From an uncultured Thermotogae bacterium (lineage in GTDB: Bacteria; Thermotogota; Thermotogae; Mesoaciditogales; Mesoaciditogaceae), in the NCBI GenBank assembly GCA_913056255.1, contig CAJXLN010000001.1, positions 1 to 64,000 of the forward strand: 64,000 bases of DNA. The letters run 5' to 3'. Shown piece after piece: positions 10,668 to 18,481 of this stretch. Each line of letters begins with the position of its first letter. The stretch's first letter is position 1. The notes under the pieces were generated by a model. That model did not search any database, had not been told where the DNA came from, and saw only the letters and a program-made list of their open reading frames with translations. Both the position numbers and the translations under genes were made by a program.

Positions 10668-11475
10668 GAGCGGATCTCACGATATTTCTCATAAGCACGG
10701 CATTTGTTATGCTTCCCACTCCACCAGGAACTTTAGAGACTGAAGCTTTTTTCGAAACCGAATCAAAGTCAACATCACCTATGACTTTACCGTTTACCAC
10801 GTTTATTCCCACATCTATCACAACTGCTCCCTTTTTAACCCATTTTTCATCGAACATTTTAGGTTTTCCGATCGCAACAACCAACACATCCGCGTGTTTC
10901 GTCTTCTCAATGAGATTTTGAGTTTTGGAGTGGCACACGGTAACCGTTGCATTTCGAGACATCAGCAGCAATGAAAGAGGTTTCCCAACTGTTGTGCTTC
11001 TCCCAACAATTGTAACGTTCGCCCCCTTTAAGGGAACGTTATGATATTCCAAAAGTTCGACAACTGCCTGTGCCGTACAGGGCACAAAGAATGGAGCATT
11101 GAGCAAGATCTTTCCGAGATTTTCTGGTGTTCGCCCTTCCACGTCTTTTTTGGGATCAAGCGTACTCAATACCGATATTTCATCCACTCCTTTGGGGACA
11201 GGGTGCATGAGCATGACACCGTGAACTTTGTCATCTTCGTTCAGCGTCTTCACATCTTTTATTATGTTTTTAGAGTCAGTTTCAACCTCGGCGTAATTTA
11301 TTCCGAGTTTATCACAATTACGTTTTATTGAGTTCAAATAAACTCTTGTGGATTTATCATCAGAGGAAACAAGGCATCTCAAAGCTGGAATGATCCCCTT
11401 AGACTTGAGATGTTCTACTTCTTTTTGAACTTCTTTTTTTATTTCATTCCCAAGAACTGCTCCATCAAGTATCAT
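10657..11475 (-). CDS. folD: Methylene-THF dehydrogenase / methenyl-THF cyclohydrolase
   Basis: Bifunctional one-carbon enzyme linking 5,10-methylene-, methenyl- and 10-formyl-THF; works beside Fhs encoded just upstream. The start is set at the ATG giving MILDGAVLGNEI (272 aa). The VGRSTTVGKPLSLLL nucleotide-binding motif and the C-terminal KVPGGVGSITNAVLMRN signature are clear. The track ORF extends 9 codons upstream into a structured leader (11472-11612) that is shared with pdxT. An xseB-like remnant and dxs follow downstream. Confidence 0.95.
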   Translation of the reverse strand: MILDGAVLGNEIKKEVQKEVEHLKSKGIIPALRCLVSSDDKSTRVYLNSIKRNCDKLGINYAEVETDSKNIIKDVKTLNEDDKVHGVMLMHPVPKGVDEISVLSTLDPKKDVEGRTPENLGKILLNAPFFVPCTAQAVVELLEYHNVPLKGANVTIVGRSTTVGKPLSLLLMSRNATVTVCHSKTQNLIEKTKHADVLVVAIGKPKMFDEKWVKKGAVVIDVGINVVNGKVIGDVDFDSVSKKASVSKVPGGVGSITNAVLMRNIVRSARGI

Positions 11476-11612
11476 AGAATTCGCCTCAAAGCAACTCTCC
11501 AATTCACCAGGGAGAGGAATTGACGCATCCTCCTTTCAAAAAAATAGTTGCAGCCATCAGTATAATGACTTGTCATCACACAACTCCCCCGCATTTATGC
11601 GGGGAGTAATTG
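11472..11612 (-). repeat. Structured leader, IS200/IS605 right-end-like (copy A, before folD)
   Basis: Fills the fhs-folD gap. It contains a hairpin CTCCCCGCATAAATGCGGGGGAG, then ACTATTTTTTTGAAAGGAGG, then GCGTCAATTCCTCTCC with a matching GGAGAG 10 nt later. The block 11511-11537 is identical at 26 of 27 positions to 59511-59537, and in both cases exactly 35 nt precede the start codon. CCTCTCC can pair with the upstream GGAGG or with the downstream GGAGAG, a switch-like layout. From memory it resembles the subterminal hairpin and omega-RNA end of IS200/IS605 elements; no tnpA or tnpB is present. Confidence 0.6.
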
Positions 11613-11621
11613 ATCATTTTC

Positions 11622-13295
11622 TTAAAACAGTCCAGAAATTTTCCCCTCGTCATCTACATCTATAGATTGGGCCGCTGGTACTTTCGATAGTCCAGGCATT
11701 GTCATGATCTGACCAGCCACGGGAACGATGAAACCAGCTCCGTTTGAAAGAATAACTTCACGAACTGTGAAGGTGTATCCGGACGGTGCACCTACAAGCT
11801 TGGGATCGTCAGTGATAGATGCTTGGGTTTTCGCCATGATTATCGGTAACTTCCCATATCCCTTTTTTTCTATATTTTTGATATCCGATAAGGCTTTAGA
11901 AGTGTAAACCACATTGCCTGCTCTGTATATTTCCTTTGCAATAATACCTATTTTGTCCTTAACAGGCATATTCCAATCGTATATTCCATGGAAGTGGTTT
12001 TCATCTTTTTCTATCGACTCTACGACTTCGTGCGCCAATTCTTCAGCGCCCGCGCCACCTTTACTCCATGCCTCATTCAGTGCAATGCGTACGTTCATGC
12101 TCTTCGCTTCTTCTTCAACGAGCTTTATCTCGGCATCCGTATCGGTTGAGAATTTGTTTAAAGCTATAACAACCGGAAGACCGAATTTTTTAACGTTCTC
12201 GACGTGCACTTTAAGGTTTTTCATACCCTCTTTGAGTGCATCGAGATTTTCTGTGCTAAGTTCTTTTTTATTCATTCCACCGTGCATTTTCAAGGCTCTG
12301 ATAGTAGCAACAAGTACAACTGTATCGGGTTTGAGATCCGCATATTTCGATACCACATCGAAAAATTTCTCCGCGCCTAAATCGGCGGCAAATCCAGTTT
12401 CTGTTATCACGTAGTCAGCGAACTTCAACGCGAGTTTTGTTGCCACAACGGTGTTCGTCCCATGAGCGATGTTAGCAAATGGTCCGCCATGGACGAAAGC
12501 GGGTGTGTGATCTATTGTTTGAACAAGATTTGGATTCAGTGCATCCTTTAAGAGTGCAGTCATAGCGCCTTGAGCCTTCAGATCGCCTGCTGTCACGTAT
12601 TTTCCACCTTTGACCGTTTGTCCTATGATGATATTTGAAAGTCTTTTCTTCAGATCTGACAGATCTTTGGCAAGACATAGAATCGCCATTACCTCTGAGG
12701 CTGCTGTGATAACGAAATTAGTTTCCCGAGGGAAACCGTTGGAGCGTCCACCTAAAGAGACGACTATGTGTCTAAGAGCGCGATCGTTCATATCAATGGC
12801 TCTTGGCCATGTTATCCTTCTAACATCTATTCCGAGATCATTACCATGATGAATGTGGGCATCTATCAGAGCAGAAAGCAAGTTATGAGCGGCACTCACG
12901 GCATGCATGTCTCCCGTGAAATGCAGGTTGATATTTTCCATAGGGAGAACCTGAGCATATCCTCCACCAGCCGCTCCTCCCTTTATACCAAAGACAGGTC
13001 CAAGAGATGGCTCTCGCAAAGTGACTATCGTCTTTTTTCCGATTTTATTCATCGCTTGAGCAAGACCAACACTCGTTGTGGTTTTGCCTTCACCTGCAGG
13101 CGTCGGAGTGATGGCCGTAACGATTATCAACTTCCCATTTTGTTTATTTTGAAGGTCTTTCAGAAGTTGGTGGGGTACTTTTGCAATGTACTTTCCATAT
13201 GGGATCAATTGTTCTTCTTGAATTCCTACAGATTTTGCTACCTCTGATATAGGTTTCAATTCAACACTTTGTGCGATTTCAATATCACTTTTCAT
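11622..13295 (-). CDS. fhs: Formate-tetrahydrofolate ligase (in frame behind NusB)
   Basis: ATP-dependent formation of 10-formyl-THF from formate and THF. From the internal ATG at 13295 the product is 557 aa, the normal family length, with the TPTPAGEGKTTTSVGL P-loop (~residue 65) and EPSLGPVFGIKGGAAGGG. A perfect AGGAGG lies 7 nt upstream of this ATG, so separate initiation is expected. However, the NusB frame runs into it without a stop, so a 718-aa NusB-Fhs fusion is also possible. folD follows, giving a one-carbon pair. Confidence 0.93.
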   Translation of the reverse strand: MKSDIEIAQSVELKPISEVAKSVGIQEEQLIPYGKYIAKVPHQLLKDLQNKQNGKLIIVTAITPTPAGEGKTTTSVGLAQAMNKIGKKTIVTLREPSLGPVFGIKGGAAGGGYAQVLPMENINLHFTGDMHAVSAAHNLLSALIDAHIHHGNDLGIDVRRITWPRAIDMNDRALRHIVVSLGGRSNGFPRETNFVITAASEVMAILCLAKDLSDLKKRLSNIIIGQTVKGGKYVTAGDLKAQGAMTALLKDALNPNLVQTIDHTPAFVHGGPFANIAHGTNTVVATKLALKFADYVITETGFAADLGAEKFFDVVSKYADLKPDTVVLVATIRALKMHGGMNKKELSTENLDALKEGMKNLKVHVENVKKFGLPVVIALNKFSTDTDAEIKLVEEEAKSMNVRIALNEAWSKGGAGAEELAHEVVESIEKDENHFHGIYDWNMPVKDKIGIIAKEIYRAGNVVYTSKALSDIKNIEKKGYGKLPIIMAKTQASITDDPKLVGAPSGYTFTVREVILSNGAGFIVPVAGQIMTMPGLSKVPAAQSIDVDDEGKISGLF

Positions 13296-13778
13296 GTTAC
13301 TACCTCCTCTGTATAATTTGAACTTCTGAGGTGGTGCAAGATTCTTAGCGATCTTGTCAAGCACCCCATTCACGAATTTCCTATCACCTTCTGTACCGTA
13401 GATCTTAGAAAGCTCCACAGCTTCGTTTATACTGACCTCTATTGGAACATTTAAATCGTAAAGAAGTTCATAAGTTTCAAGTCTGAGGATGCTTCTTGAA
13501 ACAATCGAAAGTCTTTCCATAGACCATCCTATCAATCGCTCAGAAATGATTTTATCTATCTCTGTCATTTTAGAGACAGCGCCCGAAGCAAAAATTTCTA
13601 CCTCTTTTTCAAGATCCCAAGAAACGCCTTCCGCTTGACAGACCCTATGGGTCGAATCGGAAGGCGTTAAGTCCTGAAACTCCAATTGATAAATCGCCTT
13701 GAATGCCAGATCTCTCATAAAACGTCGTCGAGATCTTCTGTTGGACACCTTACTCTTGGTCCCCCGTTTCTTCTTCAT
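13296..13778 (-). CDS. nusB: Transcription antitermination factor NusB (no stop before fhs)
   Basis: RNA-binding factor that, with NusE (S10), supports antitermination in rRNA operons. The NusB fold is visible from RRRFMRDLAFKAIYQLEF to KFVNGVLDKIAKNL, with the typical VPIEVSINEAVELSKIYG. The stretch carries 161 codons and no stop; the last codons (RGGSN) are the Shine-Dalgarno of fhs. In the two other frames stops (TAG TAA, or TGA overlapping ATG) lie right at the junction, so a single indel would restore a separate gene. The first ~20 residues are basic and extra; a GTG at 13748, just after the asp23 stop, is an alternative start. Confidence 0.88.
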
Positions 13779-14142
13779 ATTCTTCTTTCGATTTGGAATT
13801 TACGATATCTTCAACGTAAACATTAACAGCTATCACTTTAAGCCCTGTTATGTTCTCTACTTCCTGCGAAATATCCTTTTGAATATTTTTGGTTACCTCA
13901 GGAATCTTTTCGCCATACCTGATCTTGGTTTTTACCGAAATCGACACACTGTTTTCGTCTGGTCTTTCAATCGTTACCTGTTTTCGATAATATTTATACT
14001 CACGAGACCTTTGATCTATTTCCTTTCCTTCTAACTTTGCAAGTGTCAGAATTATCACATCCGTTATAACTTGATCGGAGATATCGATCTTGCCATCGTA
14101 ATTTTGATTTTCTGTGTTATCGGATTTCTCTTGTTCTTCCAT
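13750..14142 (-). CDS. Asp23/Gls24 family protein (YqhY-like)
   Basis: 130 aa from the ATG preceded by AAGGTG (the track GTG overlaps that Shine-Dalgarno). It has an acidic N-terminal tail, then the Asp23 domain (KIDISDQVITDVIILTLAKLEG ... GLKVIAVNVYVEDI). The position between efp and nusB equals B. subtilis yqhY, an Asp23 protein genetically tied to fatty-acid synthesis control. Biochemical role unknown. The 3' end overlaps the annotated nusB start by ~29 nt. Confidence 0.83.
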   Translation of the reverse strand: MEEQEKSDNTENQNYDGKIDISDQVITDVIILTLAKLEGKEIDQRSREYKYYRKQVTIERPDENSVSISVKTKIRYGEKIPEVTKNIQKDISQEVENITGLKVIAVNVYVEDIVNSKSKEEYEEETGDQE

Positions 14143-14188
14143 AGTTTCTTCCACCTTTCTGATTGAATTTTTTGAAATACATTGGAAT

Positions 14189-14749
14189 TTACGCCCGTTC
14201 TAAGTATTCACCTGTTTTCGTGTTGATCTTAACCTTTTCTCCTTTTTTTACAAAGAACGGAACAGTGGTTTTAAAACCCGTTTCAAGTGTTGCCGGTTTG
14301 CCACCACCCGAAACTGTATCACCCTTGAATCCCGGATCTGTATCGACAACTTCAAGAGTAACACTCGAAGGTAAAAGAATATCGATTACCTTATCCTCGT
14401 GGAAAACAAGGTTAAGGTCCATATTTTCTGTCATGAAATTCAATTCATCTTCGAGATCTTCCACTGAAAGTTCATATTGTTCGTAGTCTTCAGTTGTCAT
14501 AAAATGTGCGAAGTGTTCATCTTTGTAAAGATATTGAGCCTTTTTCAAAGACAATGCAACCTCTTCCACTTTCTCTCCACTTTTGAAGGTTTTGTCTTGG
14601 ACAAAACCCGTGAGTACATCTTTCAGCCTGGTTCGAACCACCGCACTGTGTCCACGACCCATTTTATGCATTTCGAATCCGACAACTTTGTAAATCTTAC
14701 CGTTAACCATAACATGAATACCTTTACGAATATTGGATACTTCAAGCAT
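14189..14749 (-). CDS. efp: Translation elongation factor P
   Basis: Relieves ribosome stalling at polyproline stretches. 186 aa from MLEVSNIRKG, three beta-barrel domains, C-terminal signature SGGGKPATLETGFKTTVPFFVKKGEKVKI. The tip of domain I, which carries the modifiable Lys34 in E. coli, reads KMGRGHSA, so the tip residue is Arg; my memory is that Thermotoga EF-P also has MGRG there. No modification enzyme gene (epmA/B or earP) is visible in the window. First gene of the minus-strand run to uvrA. Confidence 0.95.
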   Translation of the reverse strand: MLEVSNIRKGIHVMVNGKIYKVVGFEMHKMGRGHSAVVRTRLKDVLTGFVQDKTFKSGEKVEEVALSLKKAQYLYKDEHFAHFMTTEDYEQYELSVEDLEDELNFMTENMDLNLVFHEDKVIDILLPSSVTLEVVDTDPGFKGDTVSGGGKPATLETGFKTTVPFFVKKGEKVKINTKTGEYLERA

Positions 14750-15185
14750 CTTTAGAACCACCCACCTATGTACAATACTGTAAAATCATTGAATTTGAAC
14801 TTGCGTGAACTCCTTATCATATTAAAGAAAGGAAAACATGCATTGCACTCTCACCGTGATAACTTTTGTCTAAAAATTATACCACTTTTTAGCGAGAATA
14901 CAGATATCGTACTGTAAAAAAATCGTCGATTTTCGAAGCTCTACTGGATTTCATTTCCAACGTTATTTCGTATTCGATATAGACTGTTCAACGTTTTTAG
15001 CTTGAAACTTTTAGATGATCATTGAAAAGAATAAAAGCATTGTAATCTCAATCCGGTATTTTTTGTTGCAAAGAAAATGCCTCCGCTCGTGGTGTGAACT
15101 GGAAGATGGATAAATGAGCGATTCAGTCTTGATAAGGCTTCGAAAAAAATTCCCTTATCGCTTGTAATGGCACACGATTTAAATA
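14750..15185 (-). promoter_or_regulatory. Intergenic region upstream of efp with a candidate promoter
   Basis: About 435 nt without a convincing gene. On the minus strand a consensus TATAAT lies at 14881-14876, ~125 nt before efp, with only a weak -35 (TCTGTA) at about 17 nt. The left part near 15128 holds repeat unit A. Nothing else recognisable was seen. Confidence 0.4.
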
Positions 15186-15187
15186 TC
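15128..15187 (+). repeat. Dispersed intergenic repeat, unit A (copy 2)
   Basis: The first 26 nt are identical to positions 1-26; then ATCGCTTGTAATGG, and GATTTAAATATC as in copy 1. It ends at the stop codon of the TPR gene. Confidence 0.6.
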
Positions 15188-15899
15188 ATTTATGAGTGTC
15201 GAGCCATTTCTTTGCCTTCACTTTACATTCCATTTCTTGAGCGTAAAATTCCTTTTCAACAGGCAGAGAAGCGATTTTTTCGAAGGTTTGACGTACTTTC
15301 TTGATCTTTCCCCATTTGATGTAAAGTTGAGCCAGCTCATAGTAACCGTAAATGTATCCAGGATCTATTGAGAGGGCTTTTTTGAAAAGTTCCTCAGAAC
15401 GGTCGAAGTTCGCGAAGGGCCATGGGGTATCTCTGTACCTCATGGCAAGGGCGGTGTAAGCTCGATAAAGTCTCGGATCGAGTTTTATGGCTTTATTTAT
15501 GTAATGGTCGAAATCGCCGAGCATGAAAAGACTCTGAATAATTCCTTTGTATTGCGCAAGTCTACCTATTGCAGCACCTTTCACGAAATTCAAATACGCA
15601 TTATTCGGTGTGATCTTAAGTGCCATATCCGCATAATGAATGGCATCATCGAAGTATTTGGCTTTGATTTCTTTAGGTGCACCCCAAAGTCCGTATTCTA
15701 CACACGCGTCAGCTAAAACTCTGAGAGTTGTTGCATTTTCTTCAAGAGACGGATCGTTTTTCAAATTCAATATCAGATTTTCCATGCCAGTGGCATTTTG
15801 CGATGCTCTGTATTCATAGAACTCATGCTGAGTTGTGGCAAACGTCATTACAGATATAGAAAACAGCAAAAACAGAATGATTACAGTATTTTTCACCAT
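15186..15899 (-). CDS. Secreted TPR-repeat protein, function unknown
   Basis: ~237 aa starting at ATG behind AGGTGA (the track TTG two codons earlier is too close). The signal peptide VKNTVIILFLLFSISVMTFA is followed by mature protein without a lipobox Cys. Three or more TPR-like helical pairs are visible (HYADMALKITPNN, KLDPRLYRAYTALAMRYRD, FKKALSIDPGYIYGYYELAQLYIKWGK). It is probably an exported scaffold; partner unknown. It is flanked by repeat units A and B in opposite orientation, suggesting that the segment was moved or rearranged. Confidence 0.8.
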   Translation of the reverse strand: MVKNTVIILFLLFSISVMTFATTQHEFYEYRASQNATGMENLILNLKNDPSLEENATTLRVLADACVEYGLWGAPKEIKAKYFDDAIHYADMALKITPNNAYLNFVKGAAIGRLAQYKGIIQSLFMLGDFDHYINKAIKLDPRLYRAYTALAMRYRDTPWPFANFDRSEELFKKALSIDPGYIYGYYELAQLYIKWGKIKKVRQTFEKIASLPVEKEFYAQEMECKVKAKKWLDTHK

Positions 15900-15974
15900 T
15901 TTCAATCACCTATTTTACAAAACCCACCAAAATGGTGAATTTTGATGGTAGCCTTTCCTCTACCTGTTAAATGA

Positions 15975-16022
15975 TTAAACATAGTGTGTCCAAAGATTTA
16001 GGATCATAAAGTAACGGTATCC
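15975..16022 (-). repeat. Dispersed intergenic repeat, unit B (copy 2, inverted)
   Basis: On the minus strand reads GGATACCGTTACTTTATG, then TCCTAAAT and TTGGACAC, as at 73-120. It lies between the end of msrBA and the start of the TPR gene. Confidence 0.6.
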
Positions 16023-16047
16023 AGTTTTCTGTTCTTTGACAATCCGG

Positions 16048-16914
16048 TTAAAACGGCTTCTTGCGAATATGGAAGTAGGGTTTTCTCTTGTGCTTCTCGT
16101 AGTAATCCTGGTGATAGTCCTCTGCCTTGTAGAATTTGGTTACAGGCAGCAGTTTTGTCACAACATTGTATCCTCTCTCCTTTAAAATCTTGATCAGTTT
16201 TTCACCAATATTCATCTCCTCTCCATTACTGTAGAACAGTACAGATTTATACTGTTCTCCGATATCTGGGCCTTGACCATTGGATTGGGTTGGATCATGG
16301 AGATCAAAGAAAAATTTAGCAAGCTCTTCATAACTGACTCTTCTCGTGTCATAGGTCACCTCTACCACTTCATAGTGACCCGTTGTGTTAGAGCAGACCT
16401 CATCATATGTCGGGTTTTCCGTTGTTCCACCCATATAACCAGATACTGCTGAAATCACGCCTTCTTTCTTTTTAAACCAATATTCTATACCCCAGAAACA
16501 CCCACCGGCAAAATATGCCTTTGCAGCATCTCCGAATTCCTTATCAGGAATAAACATGAGTGAAATTGAATTTACACAATATCTTACATTTTTTGGTGTA
16601 AGATCCTCACCCTCAAACACATGACCGAGATGGGCACCACATTTGGCACATTGAACCTCAGTTCTTATTTTGTCTGGATCTGGCAGCCTTTTTATCGCTC
16701 CCTCTATTGCCTCATCAAAACTTGGCCAGCCAGAATGTGACTTAAACTTTGCCTCAGAACGAAATAATGGTGCGTTACATCGCTTGCAGATATAGGTTCC
16801 TTTCTCAAAGAAATTATCGTATTTACCACTACCTGGCTTCTCTGTTCCTTTATGAATAATTACACGCTCTTCTTCAGGTGTAAGTTTACGATAATGCCTG
16901 CTATACTTACTCAT
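16048..16914 (-). CDS. msrBA: Peptide-methionine sulfoxide reductase MsrB-MsrA fusion
   Basis: Repairs oxidised methionine: MsrB acts on the R- and MsrA on the S-sulfoxide. 288 aa from the ATG behind GGGAGGAG. The MsrB domain is N-terminal (~1-140) with zinc pairs CKRC and CAKC and the catalytic Cys in RYCVNS; the MsrA domain follows with catalytic GCFWG and ends with the YHQDYYEKHKRKPYFH region. MsrB-first order is the less common arrangement. Downstream of peroxiredoxin and a broken superoxide reductase, it looks like part of an acquired oxidative-stress cassette. Confidence 0.94.
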   Translation of the reverse strand: MSKYSRHYRKLTPEEERVIIHKGTEKPGSGKYDNFFEKGTYICKRCNAPLFRSEAKFKSHSGWPSFDEAIEGAIKRLPDPDKIRTEVQCAKCGAHLGHVFEGEDLTPKNVRYCVNSISLMFIPDKEFGDAAKAYFAGGCFWGIEYWFKKKEGVISAVSGYMGGTTENPTYDEVCSNTTGHYEVVEVTYDTRRVSYEELAKFFFDLHDPTQSNGQGPDIGEQYKSVLFYSNGEEMNIGEKLIKILKERGYNVVTKLLPVTKFYKAEDYHQDYYEKHKRKPYFHIRKKPF

Positions 16915-16973
16915 AACAATACTCCTCCCACAGCCAGTATAAAAACAAAATTCCACATCAAAACAGATCTCCT

Positions 16974-17177
16974 CTATTTTCCATTATCAAATGTATTCAT
17001 AGCACAGAAATCTTCGAATTTTAATCTTTCAGGCCTCTTTTTTTCATCTTTTTTCTGCTTATCCGATAAAACAGGATTGATATCTTCTACTTTCACATAT
17101 CTTCTCTGTTCTCTTTCTTTCACTTCTATTACGGGGACATGTTTTTCCCCTTTTCAATCTCCTGTTCTTGTTTCCAT
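16974..17177 (-). pseudogene. Superoxide reductase remnant (TGA at a conserved Trp)
   Basis: Not in the ORF track. The frame starts with ATG at 17177, 4 nt after the bcp stop: METRTGD, then TGA, then KGEKHVPVIEVKERE. This matches the N-terminus of superoxide reductase/neelaredoxin (..GDWKGEKHVPVIE..), with TGA exactly where Trp belongs; the His is one of the iron ligands. The following frame (to TAG at 16976) does not contain the expected GKEIPHPN core or the CxxHG motif, so most of the gene is lost. The last ~40 codons look coding but I do not recognise them. Confidence 0.65.
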
Positions 17178-17181
17178 ACTT

Positions 17182-17652
17182 TTATCTCTTTTCCTCTTTA
17201 AGAGTCTCCAGGACTTTATCGACATGTCCCGTGACCCTGACATTCTTCCACCCTTTTACAATCCTGCCCTCTGGATCTATCAGAAAGGTGCTTCTTATCG
17301 TTCCGAAATACTCTCTGCCATAGTTCTTCTTTTTCCCCCAAACTTCATAGAGTTCCATTACCTTATGTTCCGTATCGCTTAGTAGCAGTATATTCAAGCC
17401 ATGCTTTTCTATAAACCTCTCGTGTGATTTCTTCGAATCCTTGCTTATTCCTATGATTACGGCATTCATTTTCTCGAACTCTTCCTTTTTTTCTGTGAAT
17501 TCTTTTGCTTCGCGCGTACAACCAGAGGTATTATCCTTTGGGTAGAAGTAAAGCACCACCCATTTCCCTCGAAACTCATTCAGGCAGTATTCTTTTCCCT
17601 GATAGTTTGGAAGGCAGAAATCCGGTGCATTTTTACCTATTTCCTCTTTCAT
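17182..17652 (-). CDS. bcp: Peroxiredoxin, Bcp/PrxQ family
   Basis: Thiol peroxidase reducing H2O2 and organic peroxides. 156 aa, thioredoxin fold with FYPKDNTSGCTREAKEF; the peroxidatic Cys is present, but the position five residues later, where many PrxQ proteins have the resolving Cys, is Lys, so it should act as a 1-Cys type or use another Cys (two more lie near the N-terminus). First gene of the bcp-sor(broken)-msrBA unit. A minus-strand TATAAT at 17745-17740 lies ~90 nt upstream, at the edge of the transposase relic. Confidence 0.92.
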   Translation of the reverse strand: MKEEIGKNAPDFCLPNYQGKEYCLNEFRGKWVVLYFYPKDNTSGCTREAKEFTEKKEEFEKMNAVIIGISKDSKKSHERFIEKHGLNILLLSDTEHKVMELYEVWGKKKNYGREYFGTIRSTFLIDPEGRIVKGWKNVRVTGHVDKVLETLKEEKR

Positions 17653-17739
17653 CATATCACCCTTTTATTTGAATTTTCAGATTCAACCCCTGTTAGACCA
17701 CCAGTTAGTAATCCACCTTTTTTTCTTAGATTTTTTTCT

Positions 17740-17745
17740 ATTATA
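17740..17745 (-). promoter_or_regulatory. Candidate -10 box for bcp operon
   Basis: ACTTATAATAGAA on the minus strand contains a perfect TATAAT; no good -35 was found. It lies just past the transposase-relic stop, followed by a leader with two GGTGG..CTAAC-like half repeats of unknown role. Confidence 0.35.
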
Positions 17746-17753
17746 AGTATTTC

Positions 17754-18050
17754 TTATTCCCATTTGTTCTTCGTCGTTTTTGTCCATGAAGCGTTCTTAT
17801 CCTTGTATTTGTGATTCTTCCTTTGAAGCTGTGTCCTATGATCCTGACAGGGCTTGACCATTGTTGAATCGATTGCTGAATCTTTTGGTTTGTGGCCTGT
17901 TTGAAGCTCATACAGCAAGATGACCTTTTGAATCAAAGCGTTGTAGTCCATTTTGGAGGCTCTGTAGCTCAGAGTCCGGATACACGGCACCTTGTTGGAA
18001 ATTTCACAGAATTTCCGATACGATTCACTCGAATAAAGTCCTTTGATCGC
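17754..18050 (-). pseudogene. DDE transposase fragment
   Basis: The frame is open from 18050 to the TAA at 17754; the track lists only the part from a GTG. It reads KMDYNALIQKVILLYELQTG ... AIDSTMVKPCQ ... DKNASWTKTTKNKW, which resembles the N-terminal half and first catalytic Asp region (IDST) of IS4/IS5-type transposases, then stops where the family continues with a GYK.H segment. Both ends are missing and no inverted repeats were identified, so this is a relic. The exact IS family is uncertain. Confidence 0.6.
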
Positions 18051-18121
18051 TTATAATTTTTCCATTCAGATCGTTAGACAGTCTCTGTTTTTAATAGTTT
18101 TTAGTAATTTATCAACTGTTA

Positions 18122-18481
18122 TCATCCTGCTTCTTTTTCCAATATCACAACTGCTATGGCAATTCCTCCATCGTGAGATAAAGTGGAGTGCACCAAATTG
18201 AATTTATGAACGTTTTCCAAATGTACAACTGTGTCGTTTCTCAACAGATGAATCGCTCCCAATTCATCTGGAACAAAGGAAAGATCGGAAAGACTAACAC
18301 TTCTGATACCAGTTCCCAATGCTTTGAGAAAAGCCTCTTTAAGTGCGAATCTCCCGGCAAGAAAGCTCTGATTTCTATTTTTATCCCATAGAATACGCTC
18401 TTCTGTTGAAAGCACACGGCGCGCAAGTTTTTCTTCAACGCGCGAAATTTGAACGACATCGATGCCAACACCAAGGATCAT
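18122..18481 (-). CDS. acpS: Holo-[acyl-carrier-protein] synthase
   Basis: Transfers 4'-phosphopantetheine from CoA to apo-ACP. 119 aa, standard AcpS length; GVGIDVVQISRVE carries the Mg-binding Asp, and FLAGRFALKEAFLKALGTG is the family signature. Its start overlaps the stop of the upstream membrane-protein gene (4 nt). Last gene of the malEFG-phosphodiesterase run. Confidence 0.95.
   Translation of the reverse strand: MILGVGIDVVQISRVEEKLARRVLSTEERILWDKNRNQSFLAGRFALKEAFLKALGTGIRSVSLSDLSFVPDELGAIHLLRNDTVVHLENVHKFNLVHSTLSHDGGIAIAVVILEKEAG

Noticed and set aside
11472-11612. THF riboswitch upstream of folD
   Set aside because: The region lacks the THF-riboswitch core as I remember it, and the same element precedes pdxT, which has no folate role.
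11914-12414. 166-aa plus-strand ORF antisense to fhs (and similar long antisense ORFs over atpA, pfp, minD)
   Set aside because: Ser/Thr/Pro-rich translations typical of the antisense of conserved genes; no ribosome sites or motifs.
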